Assembly: GCF_943193095.1 (NCBI RefSeq) | Contig: NZ_CALPCV010000007.1 | Coordinates: forward strand, 28,144 to 92,143 | Length of the DNA stretch: 64,000 nucleotides | Direction: 5' to 3' | Source: Parasutterella muris | GTDB taxonomy: Bacteria > Pseudomonadota > Gammaproteobacteria > Burkholderiales > Burkholderiaceae_F | Part shown: positions 9,101 to 19,000 of the stretch, one piece after another | Numbering within the stretch: position 1 is the first letter of the stretch | Layout: every line of letters starts with the position of its first letter | Made by a program: the position numbers and the translations under genes | The notes under the pieces: model-generated | What the model saw: only the letters and a program-made list of their open reading frames with translations | Databases searched by the model: none | Told to the model about the DNA's origin: nothing

Positions 9101-9116
9101 TGCAAACACCGTGCCA
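9101..9116 (-). promoter_or_regulatory. Sigma-54 (-24/-12) promoter of the reductase operon
   Basis: On the minus strand it reads TGGCACGGTGTTTGCA, an exact match to the RpoN consensus TGGCAC-N5-TTGCA. It is 42 bp upstream of the flavoprotein ATG and faces the divergent sigma-54 activator gene. Confidence 0.9.
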
Positions 9117-9190
9117 ACTTTTTCGATGACATATAACCTATTGATAAATAAGAGATAAAGTTTATATCAGTATTTTCCGCATTTTGCATT

Positions 9191-9246
9191 CACGATATTT
9201 CGGAGAATAAAATTAACGAAATATCATAAAAAAACGAAATGTCGTG
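9191..9246. promoter_or_regulatory. Triplicated operator-like motif (candidate enhancer sites)
   Basis: Three copies of a motif close to CACGAYATTTCG: CACGATATTTCG at 9191-9202 on the plus strand, TATGATATTTCGT at 9216-9228 on the minus strand and CACGACATTTCGT at 9234-9246 on the minus strand. Sites 1 and 2 form a perfect 9-bp inverted repeat (GATATTTCG/CGAAATATC). They sit 75-145 bp upstream of the -24/-12 element, the normal distance for enhancer-binding sites. The third overlaps the GTG start of the regulator gene, suggesting autoregulation. Confidence 0.65.
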
Positions 9247-10779
9247 AAAGAAGATCTCTATCTCAAGTGCATTCTGTCGATGATTTCGACATTGGACGCC
9301 AACGTGTCGCTCAAGAACGTGTTTAACGAACTGAATCCGTATTTTCATGCGGACGGAGCGTTTATCAATGTTTTTGACCAGCAGAAGCGCGAGGTTGTGT
9401 TCGTAGCACATTGCCGTGAGGACGGAGAGACAGCTCCGCTCGGCTCTGTGAAGCCTCCGCCGGGGCTTGTTCCGCTTCGAGCGGACCGCTCCGCCTATAT
9501 CGGAAGCGATATTGAAACCGATCCGTTTACCAAATATGTGGTGCAGGCAAAGGTCGGAACAGTGAAATCTTTTTTGATGCTGAGTCTCGATCAGGACGGA
9601 GCTCATTTGGGCGTCGTCTGCTTTTACAGCCGCTTCCTGGATAATTTCAGCGAGGAGCAGCGAGTGTTCCTGGCGCGCCTTCATGACATGTTCTGCTTGG
9701 TGACGAGCAATGCCCTGAACAAAATTCTCTTTTGCAACAATGCCGAGCTTGAGTACGAGAACAGTGCTCTTAAAACCTCAGAAGAGCAGGGCCGCAGGAA
9801 CCTTATCCGAGCCTTCGAAGAAACCACGCCGGCTCTCTCGCCGCTCGCAGCAAAGATTCGGCAGATCGGGCCGACCGAGGTCACGGTGCTGATTCTCGGC
9901 GAGACCGGCACCGGTAAGGAAGTCATCGCGGATTTAGTGCACCGCTTGTCTAAACGCAGGAACGCCCCGTTTATTAAGGTTAACTGCGGCGCGATCGCTG
10001 AGACATTGATGGATGCCGAGTTCTTCGGTTACGAGAAAGGCGCTTTTACGGACGCTAAGGCGGCAAAAGCGGGAATTTTTGAGCAGGCAGACGGCGGTAC
10101 GCTCTTTTTGGATGAAATCGGAGAACTCTCTCCAGCCTCTCAGGTTCGCCTGCTTCGCGTGCTTCAGCAGCGGGTGGTACGCCGGCTTGGTTCGGAAAAA
10201 GATAAGAAAGTGGACTTCCGCCTGATCGCAGCGACGAATCGAGATTTATCGGCGATGGCGCAGGAGGGATCTTTTCGACAGGACCTCCTCTATCGCCTGA
10301 ATTTGTTTCCGCTCGAAGTGCCTCCGCTTCGGGAGCGCAGGGCAGATATCGCTCCGCTTTCCAAGCTGTTTCTCTCTCGGCTTGTCGGCAAATACGGTTT
10401 AACGCAAAAGCCGCTCCTTTCCGAGCAAAGCGTTCTGACAATGACTTCCTATGACTGGCCCGGAAATGTGCGTGAATTAGAAAACACGCTGGAGCGCTCG
10501 CTTCTGCTTTCTAATGATTCGCGAGAAATAGAGGTTGTGCTGTCTTCGGTGTCAGAGCCCGCTTTCAGGCGCGTGCCTGCCGACGGTATCGGCGGAGCGA
10601 GGACGCTTCCCGATTTTGAGACCATGCAGAAGGACTACTTTGTCCGATTGCTTCGGTCATGTTCCGGCCGTATTTCCGGTGAACATGGAGCAGCAAAAGC
10701 CGCAGGCCTTCACCCGAATACCTTGAGAAGCCGCCTGGAAAAACTCGGGATCGATTTTAAAAACGTCGGACACGAATAA
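9244..10779 (+). CDS. Sigma-54-dependent activator (GAF - AAA+ - Fis HTH)
   Basis: 511 residues. Residues about 1-160 look like a GAF sensor domain, with no receiver domain. The AAA+ domain has Walker A GETGTGKE (219-226), Walker B GTLFLDEI and the R-finger region (FRQDLLYRLN). A Fis-type HTH closes the protein (AKAAGLHPNTLRSRLEKL). The sigma-54 contact loop reads GAFTDA (266-271) instead of GAFTGA. It is divergent from the flavin-reductase operon, whose promoter is a perfect sigma-54 site, so it very likely activates that operon when GAF binds a small ligand, perhaps the lyase substrate or the acrylate. The start is uncertain: GTG 9244 has no clear SD and overlaps an operator copy; ATG 9280 is an alternative. 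Confidence 0.92.
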   Translation: MKEDLYLKCILSMISTLDANVSLKNVFNELNPYFHADGAFINVFDQQKREVVFVAHCREDGETAPLGSVKPPPGLVPLRADRSAYIGSDIETDPFTKYVVQAKVGTVKSFLMLSLDQDGAHLGVVCFYSRFLDNFSEEQRVFLARLHDMFCLVTSNALNKILFCNNAELEYENSALKTSEEQGRRNLIRAFEETTPALSPLAAKIRQIGPTEVTVLILGETGTGKEVIADLVHRLSKRRNAPFIKVNCGAIAETLMDAEFFGYEKGAFTDAKAAKAGIFEQADGGTLFLDEIGELSPASQVRLLRVLQQRVVRRLGSEKDKKVDFRLIAATNRDLSAMAQEGSFRQDLLYRLNLFPLEVPPLRERRADIAPLSKLFLSRLVGKYGLTQKPLLSEQSVLTMTSYDWPGNVRELENTLERSLLLSNDSREIEVVLSSVSEPAFRRVPADGIGGARTLPDFETMQKDYFVRLLRSCSGRISGEHGAAKAAGLHPNTLRSRLEKLGIDFKNVGHE

Positions 10780-10805
10780 AAAATCCCGGGTTTTAAACCC
10801 GGGAT
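10778..10805 (-). terminator. Terminator of the cdsA-like/plsC-like pair
   Basis: 11-bp inverted repeat ATCCCGGGTTT/AAACCCGGGAT (10783-10793 and 10795-10805) with a run of A at 10778-10783, which is a U-run in the minus-strand transcript. Confidence 0.75.
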
Positions 10806-10824
10806 CGTAAAGCGTTTCGAGCGT

Positions 10825-11781
10825 TTAGACGTCCATAAAGAAGAAAATGATCGAGTGATAGAAGACCGGAGCGGAGAAGAAGAGCATCTCCATGCGGTCC
10901 AGAGCACCACGAGTCAGAACCATGCTGGTGTCAAGCCGTTTGGCGCCCAGCGAGCGTTTAATACTGGACATCACCAGGGCGCCAAGGGTCCCTGAAATAA
11001 TAATAACGAGCGACATCAAAGGAGCCTGCCAGGCGCGGAACGGTGTCATCCAGAAAAGTGCTGAGCCCATGATCAGAGCTCCCACACTGCCGATAATGAT
11101 GCCTTTGTAAGTCTTATACTGATTACTCCAGCTTGGTCTGCCGCCCCAGATCGCAGATGCCATGATTTGGAACAAGTCCGCAAAATACAGGACTAAGAGG
11201 AAATACAGCATCATAAGCGGTCCGCTCGAATTAAAGCGGGAGAGATTCAGTGTCGCGATTGCGGGCGCGTGACTCACACAGAAGATCGCGATCATAATGC
11301 CCCACTGTACTTTGGCGACACGGTCAAGGAAACGGTCCGTATCTTTAGCAAGCGCCATGACAACCGGAAGCAGAAGGAATAAATAAACCGGGATAAAGAG
11401 TGTGAAAAATCCGATTTCTTTGAAGCCCAGCAGCAGGTACTGCACCGGAATCGCGATGTAAAAGGCAATGATCAGAATCAGGTGGTCGAGCCTTCGCGTT
11501 GGAGTCAAGGAAATAAATTCCCGCAGCGCAAAGAACGATGCAAGCGCAAAGAAAAGCAAGAGCGCGGCGTCCCCAAGCCAGAAAGCAATAACAAATACGA
11601 AGATTAGCGGCCAGGACGCGCGAACGCGAGAGTTGACGACCTGAAGACTGTTGAGTCTTGCTTCATTGCCTTCGGCTTTTTTAACGAGCAGGTTGCCAAT
11701 AACGGTGCCTGCCGCCGACAAGAAGATCAAGACCGCCAGGATCGTGAAATAAGCTTCATTGGTAGAAAATCCCCATCTCAT
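10825..11781 (-). CDS. CdsA-family phosphatidate cytidylyltransferase-like membrane protein
   Basis: 318 residues with about eight hydrophobic segments. The C-terminal region corresponds to the CTP transferase 1 signature but is degenerate: SSIKRSLGAKRLDTSMVLTRGALDRME stands where CdsA has SxxKRxxxxKD...PGHGGxxDRxD (segments SSIKR, GAKR, TRGALDR). It would make CDP-diacylglycerol from CTP and phosphatidate in the inner membrane. The loss of KD and of PGHGG makes normal activity uncertain. It lies 2 bp after the plsC-like gene, a pair that also occurs elsewhere in betaproteobacteria, so I expect the housekeeping cdsA elsewhere in the genome. Confidence 0.8.
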   Translation of the reverse strand: MRWGFSTNEAYFTILAVLIFLSAAGTVIGNLLVKKAEGNEARLNSLQVVNSRVRASWPLIFVFVIAFWLGDAALLLFFALASFFALREFISLTPTRRLDHLILIIAFYIAIPVQYLLLGFKEIGFFTLFIPVYLFLLLPVVMALAKDTDRFLDRVAKVQWGIMIAIFCVSHAPAIATLNLSRFNSSGPLMMLYFLLVLYFADLFQIMASAIWGGRPSWSNQYKTYKGIIIGSVGALIMGSALFWMTPFRAWQAPLMSLVIIISGTLGALVMSSIKRSLGAKRLDTSMVLTRGALDRMEMLFFSAPVFYHSIIFFFMDV

Positions 11782-11783
11782 TT

Positions 11784-12377
11784 TTATAACTCCCTGGCTA
11801 AGCTGATAACGGACGCTCTGGCCTTTTCTAGAAACTCTTCCTTGCCTTCGTCAGGCGAATGAGGCAAAGGCGCGCCAAAGCGCACGGAACATAAGGTCGG
11901 TACCGGAAGCAGGGCTCCCTTTGGCATCGAGCGGTGCAGATTTTCTAAGTAGACGGGAATCAGTTCCACCTCCGGGAACTCTCGCATCAGTCTCCAAATT
12001 CCGCTCTTAAAAGGTCCGGGAAGCGGCTGAGGTGTTCTTGTGCCTTCGGGGAAAATGATGAGGGAGGAGCCATCTGCAAGTGCTTGTCTCATTGGATCCA
12101 GCGGATCGCTGCCTTCTCTGCGCTTACGGTCCACCAGAACGACGTTGAGTTCGTCAACAGCGATGCGTCTTCGAATACCGGTTTCCCAATAATCTTTAGC
12201 GGCGACCGGACGGGTGAGCGGTCGCAGGGCCTGAGGAAGCGCCGACCAAATCACAATCGTGTCCAGGTGACTGGAATGATTGGCGAAATAGATTCGCTGT
12301 TTTTTCTCCGGTGAACAGCCGATCCACTGAGGATAAGCGCCGACGAGCAGACGTGTCATCCAGACCATCGGTGTCAT
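11784..12377 (-). CDS. Lysophospholipid (1-acylglycerol-3-phosphate) acyltransferase, PlsC family
   Basis: Acyltransferase with the catalytic NHSSHLD (HX4D) motif, the substrate-binding FPEGTR motif and a downstream PVYLENLHR segment. Expected to acylate a lysophospholipid at the inner membrane. I place the start at the ATG at 12377 (197 residues), because the family begins shortly before the first hydrophobic helix. GTG 12398 and TTG 12464 are in-frame alternatives and none has a clear SD. The product of this enzyme, phosphatidate, is the substrate of the CdsA-like protein encoded 2 bp downstream. Confidence 0.85.
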   Translation of the reverse strand: MTPMVWMTRLLVGAYPQWIGCSPEKKQRIYFANHSSHLDTIVIWSALPQALRPLTRPVAAKDYWETGIRRRIAVDELNVVLVDRKRREGSDPLDPMRQALADGSSLIIFPEGTRTPQPLPGPFKSGIWRLMREFPEVELIPVYLENLHRSMPKGALLPVPTLCSVRFGAPLPHSPDEGKEEFLEKARASVISLAREL

Positions 12378-12652
12378 GAATTTGAATGCGTGTTTCACTT
12401 GAGATCCAAAATAAAAGAGATATCCGTTAATTATGCCTCTATAACTACGGCTCGTGCAGAGCAAAAATACAGAGAAATACGGAATTTCGTATGGAAGAGA
12501 AGAGGTGGAGGATCCTGGATACAGCCTGCTATTTCTTGATTTTTAAAAGAAAAGGGACAATATTTTGCAGTGATTTGGAGATATTTGTCCGCCAACTTAG
12601 TTAGACTGATCGCTTCTTGTAAGCACTCATTTTCTGGAAAGAATCGGAATTT

Positions 12653-13819
12653 ATGTTTCACCCGCTGCGCTCCAAGGCGGCTTGCGCCGTTTTCTTCTTT
12701 CTGCCGGGACTCTATTACGGCCTTATCGTTTCTCGTCTGCCGGCAATCAAGATGCATGTCGGTCTCAGTGATTCTCAGATCGGCCTCTGCCTCTTTATGT
12801 TCGGCTGCTTTGGTTTGCTCGGTCTGCTTTTCAGTCCCAAGCTGATCAGCCGCTTCTCCAGCCGGATGGTGCTTTGCGTCAATGCGGTTTTATGCTTCCT
12901 CGGTCTTTTAGGCATCGGCTTTGCGCAGACGGTCCCGCAGATTTTTGTCGCTTTCGGGATATGCGGATTCTCAGTCAGTCTGCTTGACGGAGCGATGAAC
13001 ACGCAGGGTGTTCTTTACGAGAAAGCGTCCAAGCGTCCCACTTTGAATCTGTTCCATGCTTTTTACAGTCTTGGAGCGGTATTTGCGTCTGCAGCCGGGT
13101 CTGTGTGTGCTGCGCTTGCCATCGGCAGCGGCATCAACTTTCTTGTCGCTTCTGCCGCGTTCGTGGTGCTGAGTCTTTCTCTCAGCGGCTATCTCCTTTC
13201 GGACCGTACAGCTTTAACCTCGGCCTCGACGGGTTCAAAGAAGCATCGTCTGCCTGCGGTTGTGATGATCTGCGCGGTTTGCTCTCTGCTCGCTTACGCG
13301 TCTGAAGGCACCGTAGGAGAGTGGGGCGGCCTGTACCTTACGGGCGACAAAGGCGCGGATCAGTCTGTAGCGGCGCTCGTGTACGGATTGTTTTCGATTG
13401 TGACCTTCTTTGCGCGTTTGGCGGGAGACCCGCTTCGCACGAAGTTTGGCGAAAACAATCTGATGCTATGCGGTCTTGCGCTGGCACTTGCCGCAATGGG
13501 TGTTGTCCTGAAAGCCGATTCCGCTTATACGGTACTTGCGGCATATGCGGTCATGGGACTTGGTTTCGCGCATGTGATTCCGACGCTTTTCAGCATCGCG
13601 GGTCGCAACGGCATAATTCCGGCTGCAAGCGCAACGGCGGCAGTCGCGTTTATGTCCTACGCCGGCCTTCTTTTTGTTCCGCCCTGCATCGGCTGGGTCG
13701 CGCAGCATTTCTCGCTGCACGCGGCGCTCTGCCTTGTGCCCGTGATGATCGCGGTCACTTTTATTCTCACGCTGAGACTCAGATCGCTCTCAGTCCGGAA
13801 TTCCGAGCTTACGCCGTAG
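12653..13819 (+). CDS. MFS transporter, YbjJ-like
   Basis: 388 residues with twelve predicted membrane segments split into two halves by a polar loop near residues 185-200 (SASTGSKKHR). N-terminal features such as FFLPGLYYGLIVSRLPAIK and the AMNTQGVLYEK segment are typical of the YbjJ/fucose-permease-like branch. The substrate is unknown; these proteins are usually annotated as sugar or small-molecule permeases. It is a single gene, divergent from the lipid pair, and its last 11 bp overlap the end of the convergent tldD. Confidence 0.85.
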   Translation: MFHPLRSKAACAVFFFLPGLYYGLIVSRLPAIKMHVGLSDSQIGLCLFMFGCFGLLGLLFSPKLISRFSSRMVLCVNAVLCFLGLLGIGFAQTVPQIFVAFGICGFSVSLLDGAMNTQGVLYEKASKRPTLNLFHAFYSLGAVFASAAGSVCAALAIGSGINFLVASAAFVVLSLSLSGYLLSDRTALTSASTGSKKHRLPAVVMICAVCSLLAYASEGTVGEWGGLYLTGDKGADQSVAALVYGLFSIVTFFARLAGDPLRTKFGENNLMLCGLALALAAMGVVLKADSAYTVLAAYAVMGLGFAHVIPTLFSIAGRNGIIPAASATAAVAFMSYAGLLFVPPCIGWVAQHFSLHAALCLVPVMIAVTFILTLRLRSLSVRNSELTP

Positions 13820-15266
13820 CGGTTCCGCCGACGGTCAGACCGTCAATACGCAGTGTCGGCATACCGACACCCGTCGGTACGTGCTGACCGTTCTTGCCGC
13901 AGACACCGTTGCCCTGATCAAGCTTCAGGTCCGAGCCGACCAAAACAATCTTGGTGAGCGCGTCCGCGCCGTTTCCGGTCAGAGTCGCGCCTTTGACCGG
14001 AGCCGTGAGCCTGCCTTTTTCAATGAGCCAGGCTTCACTCATGGAGAATACAAAATTGCCGTTGGTGATATCGACCTGGCCGCCGCCGAAATTAGACGCG
14101 TAAATGCCGTAGTCAACGCTTTCGATAATTTCCTGCGGATCGGTCTCGCCTTCGAGCATGTAGGTGTTGGTCATACGCGGCATCGGAAGATGCGCAAAGC
14201 TTTCTCTTCGGCCGTTTCCGGTAAGCGGAAGATTCATGAGACGGGCGCTCATTTCGTCATGCATAAAGCCGCGCAGCACACCTTCGTCGATCAGCGTCGT
14301 GCAGGCGGCGAGGTTGCCTTCGTCATCAATCGCCAGAGAGCCTCTGCGGCCAACAATGGTGCCGTCGTCAATTACTGTCACAAGCGGCGAAGCAACGCGC
14401 TCGCTCACTCGGCCGGTGAATACGCTCGTGCCCTTGCGAATGAAATCCGCTTCAAGTCCGTGTCCGACCGCTTCGTGAAGCAGTACACCCGGCCAGCCGC
14501 TTCCGAGCACCACCGGGAAGGAGCCCGCCGGAGCAGCGATCGCTTCGAGATTGCGCACCGCCGCGTCAACCGCCTGAGCGGCGTAATTGCCGAGAATCGA
14601 ATCCGTGAAGTAGGACAGGCCGAATCGGCCTCCGCCGCCCGCAAATCCGGTCTGCGTGTTGTCGCCCTTGCGGACAATGACCTGAAGTCCCATACGCACA
14701 AGCGGACGAATATCGCCGATCAGCGTGCCGTCCATCTTGGCGATAAGAATCATGTCGTGCGAAGAGGCGACATGCGCGGTCACCTGCGTGATAAGCGGGC
14801 TTCTTGCGCGCGCAAACTGCTCAAGCCGCTTAACGAGCTCAATCTTCTCGGAGGTTTGCGCAAGTTCAATTGGGTTGATTGGCTCATAGAGATGACGTTC
14901 GGCTTCCTTGGGAGTGACTTTGACCGTCGTCTCACGCTCAGCAGAGGCGCCGATAGCCCGCACCGTCTTTATCGCCTCAAAAAGCGCTTCTTTACTGATG
15001 ACATCCGAATACGCAAGTGCATGCTTTTCTCCCGAAACGGCTCTTACGCCGACACCGATATCCGTACTGTAGTCGCCCGTCTTGATGATGCTTTCCTCAA
15101 GCACATAAGACTCGGCAACGGTGCGCTGAAAATAGAAATCGGCGTAATCGATGTCAAAACCGGAAAAAAGCGCAAAGGCTTCTTTCAGCATGTTCTCATC
15201 AATTCCATTGGCGTAAAGCAGTTCTTTGACTGCGGTGGAAGTATTCTCAAAGCTCATATTCAACAC
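13809..15266 (-). CDS. tldD: Metalloprotease TldD
   Basis: 485 residues. Subunit of the TldD/TldE zinc protease, which matures peptide antibiotics and degrades unfolded peptides. The zinc motif HEAVGHGLEAD is visible near residue 258, as are the N-terminal DIDYADFYFQRT region and C-terminal GxxNGNFVFSMSEAWLIEKG. The start at 15266 overlaps the end of the Nit gene; ATG 15257 (MSFEN) is an alternative. It is last in the yhdP-nit-tldD set. No tldE (pmbA) is present in the window; it is usually encoded elsewhere. Confidence 0.95.
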   Translation of the reverse strand: MLNMSFENTSTAVKELLYANGIDENMLKEAFALFSGFDIDYADFYFQRTVAESYVLEESIIKTGDYSTDIGVGVRAVSGEKHALAYSDVISKEALFEAIKTVRAIGASAERETTVKVTPKEAERHLYEPINPIELAQTSEKIELVKRLEQFARARSPLITQVTAHVASSHDMILIAKMDGTLIGDIRPLVRMGLQVIVRKGDNTQTGFAGGGGRFGLSYFTDSILGNYAAQAVDAAVRNLEAIAAPAGSFPVVLGSGWPGVLLHEAVGHGLEADFIRKGTSVFTGRVSERVASPLVTVIDDGTIVGRRGSLAIDDEGNLAACTTLIDEGVLRGFMHDEMSARLMNLPLTGNGRRESFAHLPMPRMTNTYMLEGETDPQEIIESVDYGIYASNFGGGQVDITNGNFVFSMSEAWLIEKGRLTAPVKGATLTGNGADALTKIVLVGSDLKLDQGNGVCGKNGQHVPTGVGMPTLRIDGLTVGGTATA

Positions 15267-16071
15267 GATGGTTTAAAGCGGGCAGGGACTCGCGGACCCG
15301 ACGCAGAAAAAGCGGATCGACCGTAGAGCATAACACTCCGGTTTCGTGTCCGTTGAGCTGTCCGATGACCGTTCCCCATGGGTCAACCGCGGTGGAGTGG
15401 CCCCAGAACGCCCGACCGCATGAGGAGCGGCCGGCCTGAGCCGAAGCAAAGACATAACTGAGGTTTTCAATGGCGCGGGCGCGCAGCAGAACTTCCCAAT
15501 GCACCTTGCCGGTTGTGGTCGTAAAGGCGGCCGGAAGAAGGAAACAATCCACGCCCGACTGCAGGCGGAAAAGCTGAGGGAATCTCAAGTCATAACAGAC
15601 CGCAAGCCCGACTCGGACGTCGGTGCCGTTGTCAAGCGGAATCGTAAAGGAGACCGGCTTGTGTCCGGGCGTGTAGAGTTCGGACTCGTCGTAGCGCTCG
15701 TTTGTTCCTTCGTAAGAGAATAGATGCACTTTGTCGTAGCGGGCTGCTTCCTGACCAAACGCGTCGTAAACCAAAAGCGAGTTTGTCACATGATTGGGTT
15801 CCGGGCTCTTCAGGGGGAGGGTGCCGGCGGCAATCCAAATGCCTAAGCTGCGGGCAAGCGCGGACATCACGCTTTGAATCGGACCGTCCTGGTAAGTTTC
15901 AGCGTTTTTAAGCACCTCTTCACTGCTGCCGGTCACCAGAGAAAACAGTTCAGGTAAAACAACCAGATTGGCGCCCTCGCGCGCGGCCCTGCGGATCAGC
16001 ATTTCTGCGGTCTGTAGGTTCGCCGCGGTATCTGGCCCTGAAGTCATCTGGCAAGTTGCGATGCGAAGCAT
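15247..16071 (-). CDS. Carbon-nitrogen hydrolase (Nit/deaminated-glutathione amidase type)
   Basis: 274 residues, nitrilase superfamily with the full catalytic triad: Glu41 (VVLPELF), Lys114 (YDKVHLF) and Cys159 (AVCYDLRFP). The Nit1-type members remove the amide of deaminated glutathione or omega-amides of keto acids in the cytoplasm. It sits between yhdP (18 bp) and tldD (overlap), a conserved betaproteobacterial order. Exact substrate assignment rests on that order and overall similarity. Confidence 0.9.
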   Translation of the reverse strand: MLRIATCQMTSGPDTAANLQTAEMLIRRAAREGANLVVLPELFSLVTGSSEEVLKNAETYQDGPIQSVMSALARSLGIWIAAGTLPLKSPEPNHVTNSLLVYDAFGQEAARYDKVHLFSYEGTNERYDESELYTPGHKPVSFTIPLDNGTDVRVGLAVCYDLRFPQLFRLQSGVDCFLLPAAFTTTTGKVHWEVLLRARAIENLSYVFASAQAGRSSCGRAFWGHSTAVDPWGTVIGQLNGHETGVLCSTVDPLFLRRVRESLPALNHRVEYEL

Positions 16072-16089
16072 AGTTAAATAAACCTAAAT

Positions 16090-19000
16090 TTAAAACTTAT
16101 GAGAGTCGACTTTGGTCACAATCGGATCAGCCCACGTGCCTGTGACGTTGTATTCAAAGGAGAAAAGCTTGCTGAGCGGATCCTTGAAGATCAGCTGCGC
16201 GAGGAAGCTGCCGATGCCTGCAATCGGATTGGCGATGGCGAGCGCGATCGAGGCGCCTGCGGCGTTGACATCCGGAAGGACCAGCAGATGGAGATTTTCC
16301 GTCTCCTTCTGTGTATTGATGGTGCCGTTCATGACCACAGTCGCGCTTCCGCCGACGAGCGTGAGTCCCTTGATGTTCATGAGGCCGTTGTTAATGTCCG
16401 CTTTGCCCTGAATCGTCGTGAAGTTAAAGCCGGAAGAGTAGAAATCGCGGAAATCAAGCGTCAGATAGCGTGTCAGCGACTGAAGCGAGAGCAGCGAGAG
16501 CAGCTTGGCCGCGGGGCCCGGCTGGATCTTCAGGATTTCTCCTCGGCGCAGATCGATATTGAGGGTGCCGTCGAAACTTTCCGTATTGAAGCCGAGCGGC
16601 GTGCCCTCCCAGGACAGATCGCCTTTGATGGAACCGCTTCCGGCGCTGATCAGGTTAGGCATGTCCAGTCTTGTCAGCATTCCGCCAAGACTCTTGATTT
16701 CATTGTCGAGCAGCAGATGCGTTTCGTTAAATCCGTCAAAGCGTTTGAGCCAGCTTCCGGAAGATTTCAGCGTCGCGGCCGGATTTGTGACGTTGAGCTT
16801 CTGAATCTGCCAGAGGTGTCCGTTGGCCGCAACTGTGTTGCGTGCGACGAGCTCAACGTGTCCGAGGCGTCTCTTGCCGTAAGTCAGATCTCCGATAACC
16901 GCATTAATGGCAGGCCATCCGCCTTGAATTTCAACCGGCTTGGTTTCTTCCGCAACGGTCTCAGCCGCGTCCGGAATATAAAGCTTGGAGAGGTTGGCGG
17001 TGAGATGAGGCTCAACTCCTTTGCCGCCCTTTCTCCAGTTAATCGCGCCCTGGATCTGATTGCTTCGAATTGAAGCCGAGAGCTGGCCGTTGACGCTCTT
17101 ACCGATGATCGTCAGATTGTTCTGATTGAAGTTCTCCAGTTCAAGCTCTCCGATCGAGATGCGCGCCGACGCGATATCGGGCAGCTTGATGACCTTGTTC
17201 TTTTGATTGGCATTGCTTTCAGTTTTATCAAGCGCGTCAAAAACTTTGGTCCAGGCAGCCGCCGATAGGAACGACGTGTCAAAAGCGACGGCATAACCAT
17301 GCTGCGGAAGAGACGGAAGGGACTTATTGCCGATGGCGCAGCGATCGATCTCTCCGTTTTTCAGGATAAATTCCGTGCTGAGGTAGTCATCGACCATGAC
17401 GGAAACGTCGGTCAGACTTCCGGAGGAGTTAATCGTCAGATGAAGCGGGGAAGTCTGCGCGGCCGGTTTTGTCATCGGAGAGGGCAGTGCACTCTCAAGA
17501 CCCTTGAGCGGGCTCTTGATATCAACGTTCACATCGCTGCCGTCGATTTTGATGTTCGCAGCGAAGGTCGCTGAGCCGCGGAAGTAATCTTTGGAAATGA
17601 GTGCGAGCTCTTCATTCGGAATGATCTGCGGAAGCGCTTTCGCAGGGACCGTTCCCGAGGCTTTGACTTCGATCGCGCCTTTGCTGTTGGTTACGATCGA
17701 AGCAGTAACCGGTTCGTCAAAACAGAGTGCTTTAATGTTCTGCGCATTCGCGCCTTTTTCAGAGAACTGAACCGTACCGGAAACCTGTGTCAGATCGGGA
17801 ATCTGATAGTGACGGAAATTGATGCTGTCGTTTTCTGCCGTGAAGGCGCCGTTCACGGCGACGCTGCCCGGACCGTCAAGCGGGATTTTCAGTCCGAGCT
17901 GAAGAGTTCCGCTGCCGCTTCCCTCCGCCTTGCTGAAGAGCTCAGCGGTATAGCCGTTTACCGGCGAGGCTTTAACGTAAGCCAGATAGCTTGGGATGTC
18001 GCCCTTGGCGGACGCGTCCACATCCAGCCATACGGTATCGGCGCTGAAGGACGGAATATCCACCTTCGCGGAAATCAAAGAAGCGTTCTTGTAGGAGCCT
18101 TTATCGGCCGTGATATGCATTCCGTCGCCGACGAAGCGCACCACGCCTCCGACCTTGGTGAATACCGGCCAGATGCCGCCCGCTTTGTTCTGAGCGGACG
18201 GTTTGTCAAACTTGAGCGGATAAACGTCCAGCGTGACGTCGTCGGCATTGACCGTGACTTCAAATTTTTCGTTTTCCGAGCCTTCGAACGGGAAGTTGTG
18301 GAGCTGACCGAGGATACGCGCAGAGCCGCCGGTCGCTTTCCCTTTCAGCAGGCCGTAACGAAGCCAGTTGATCGTGTCGGTACCGACGATAAGCGGCATG
18401 TATTTCCACACGGCAGCCGCGTTGCCGCGATTGATACCGGCCGTGATATCCATAAAGCCGAAGGGGGATCCGTCTGTGCGGTAGGTGCCGTTTACTGTGA
18501 CGGAAGCGTCCGCGTTTTCCAGCGTGACGTCTTTCAGGTTTATAGAGAAGCGATCCTGCGTGCTCCATTCAACCGTGCCGGTGAGATTGTCCAAACGGAA
18601 AGCGGCTGAAGAGAACAGTCCCGGGAACGCGAAATCCGCGCCCTTTGTCTGCAGAACCGCGGTCCCGACACCGTTCTTCATCGAGACGTCGGCCGTCATG
18701 TTCTGAAAGCCCGGAAGCCACAATGTATTGTTTTTGCCCTGGGCGCCGAAAGAGCTGAAATTAACAATCTTGAGCGAACCGTTGTATTCCTTCGGGGCGT
18801 CAGGAGAGCCCTGCCAGCTGATATCGACATTGCTCAGGTTTCCGGAGAGCCTGCGCGCTGCGATGAAGGACTTGAATTCTTTCGGAAGCGGCAGAGACGG
18901 CAGAAGAGCCGAGAGGCTCTTGAAGTCAACTTCGTCCGCCTTAAAAGAGCCGCCCGAGAATGAATTGTTTTCCGTACGATTGAGCTTAACCGCTAAATTC

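Noticed and set aside
13881..15326. 481-codon open frame antisense to tldD
   Set aside because: Shadow frame; tldD has all its motifs on the other strand.
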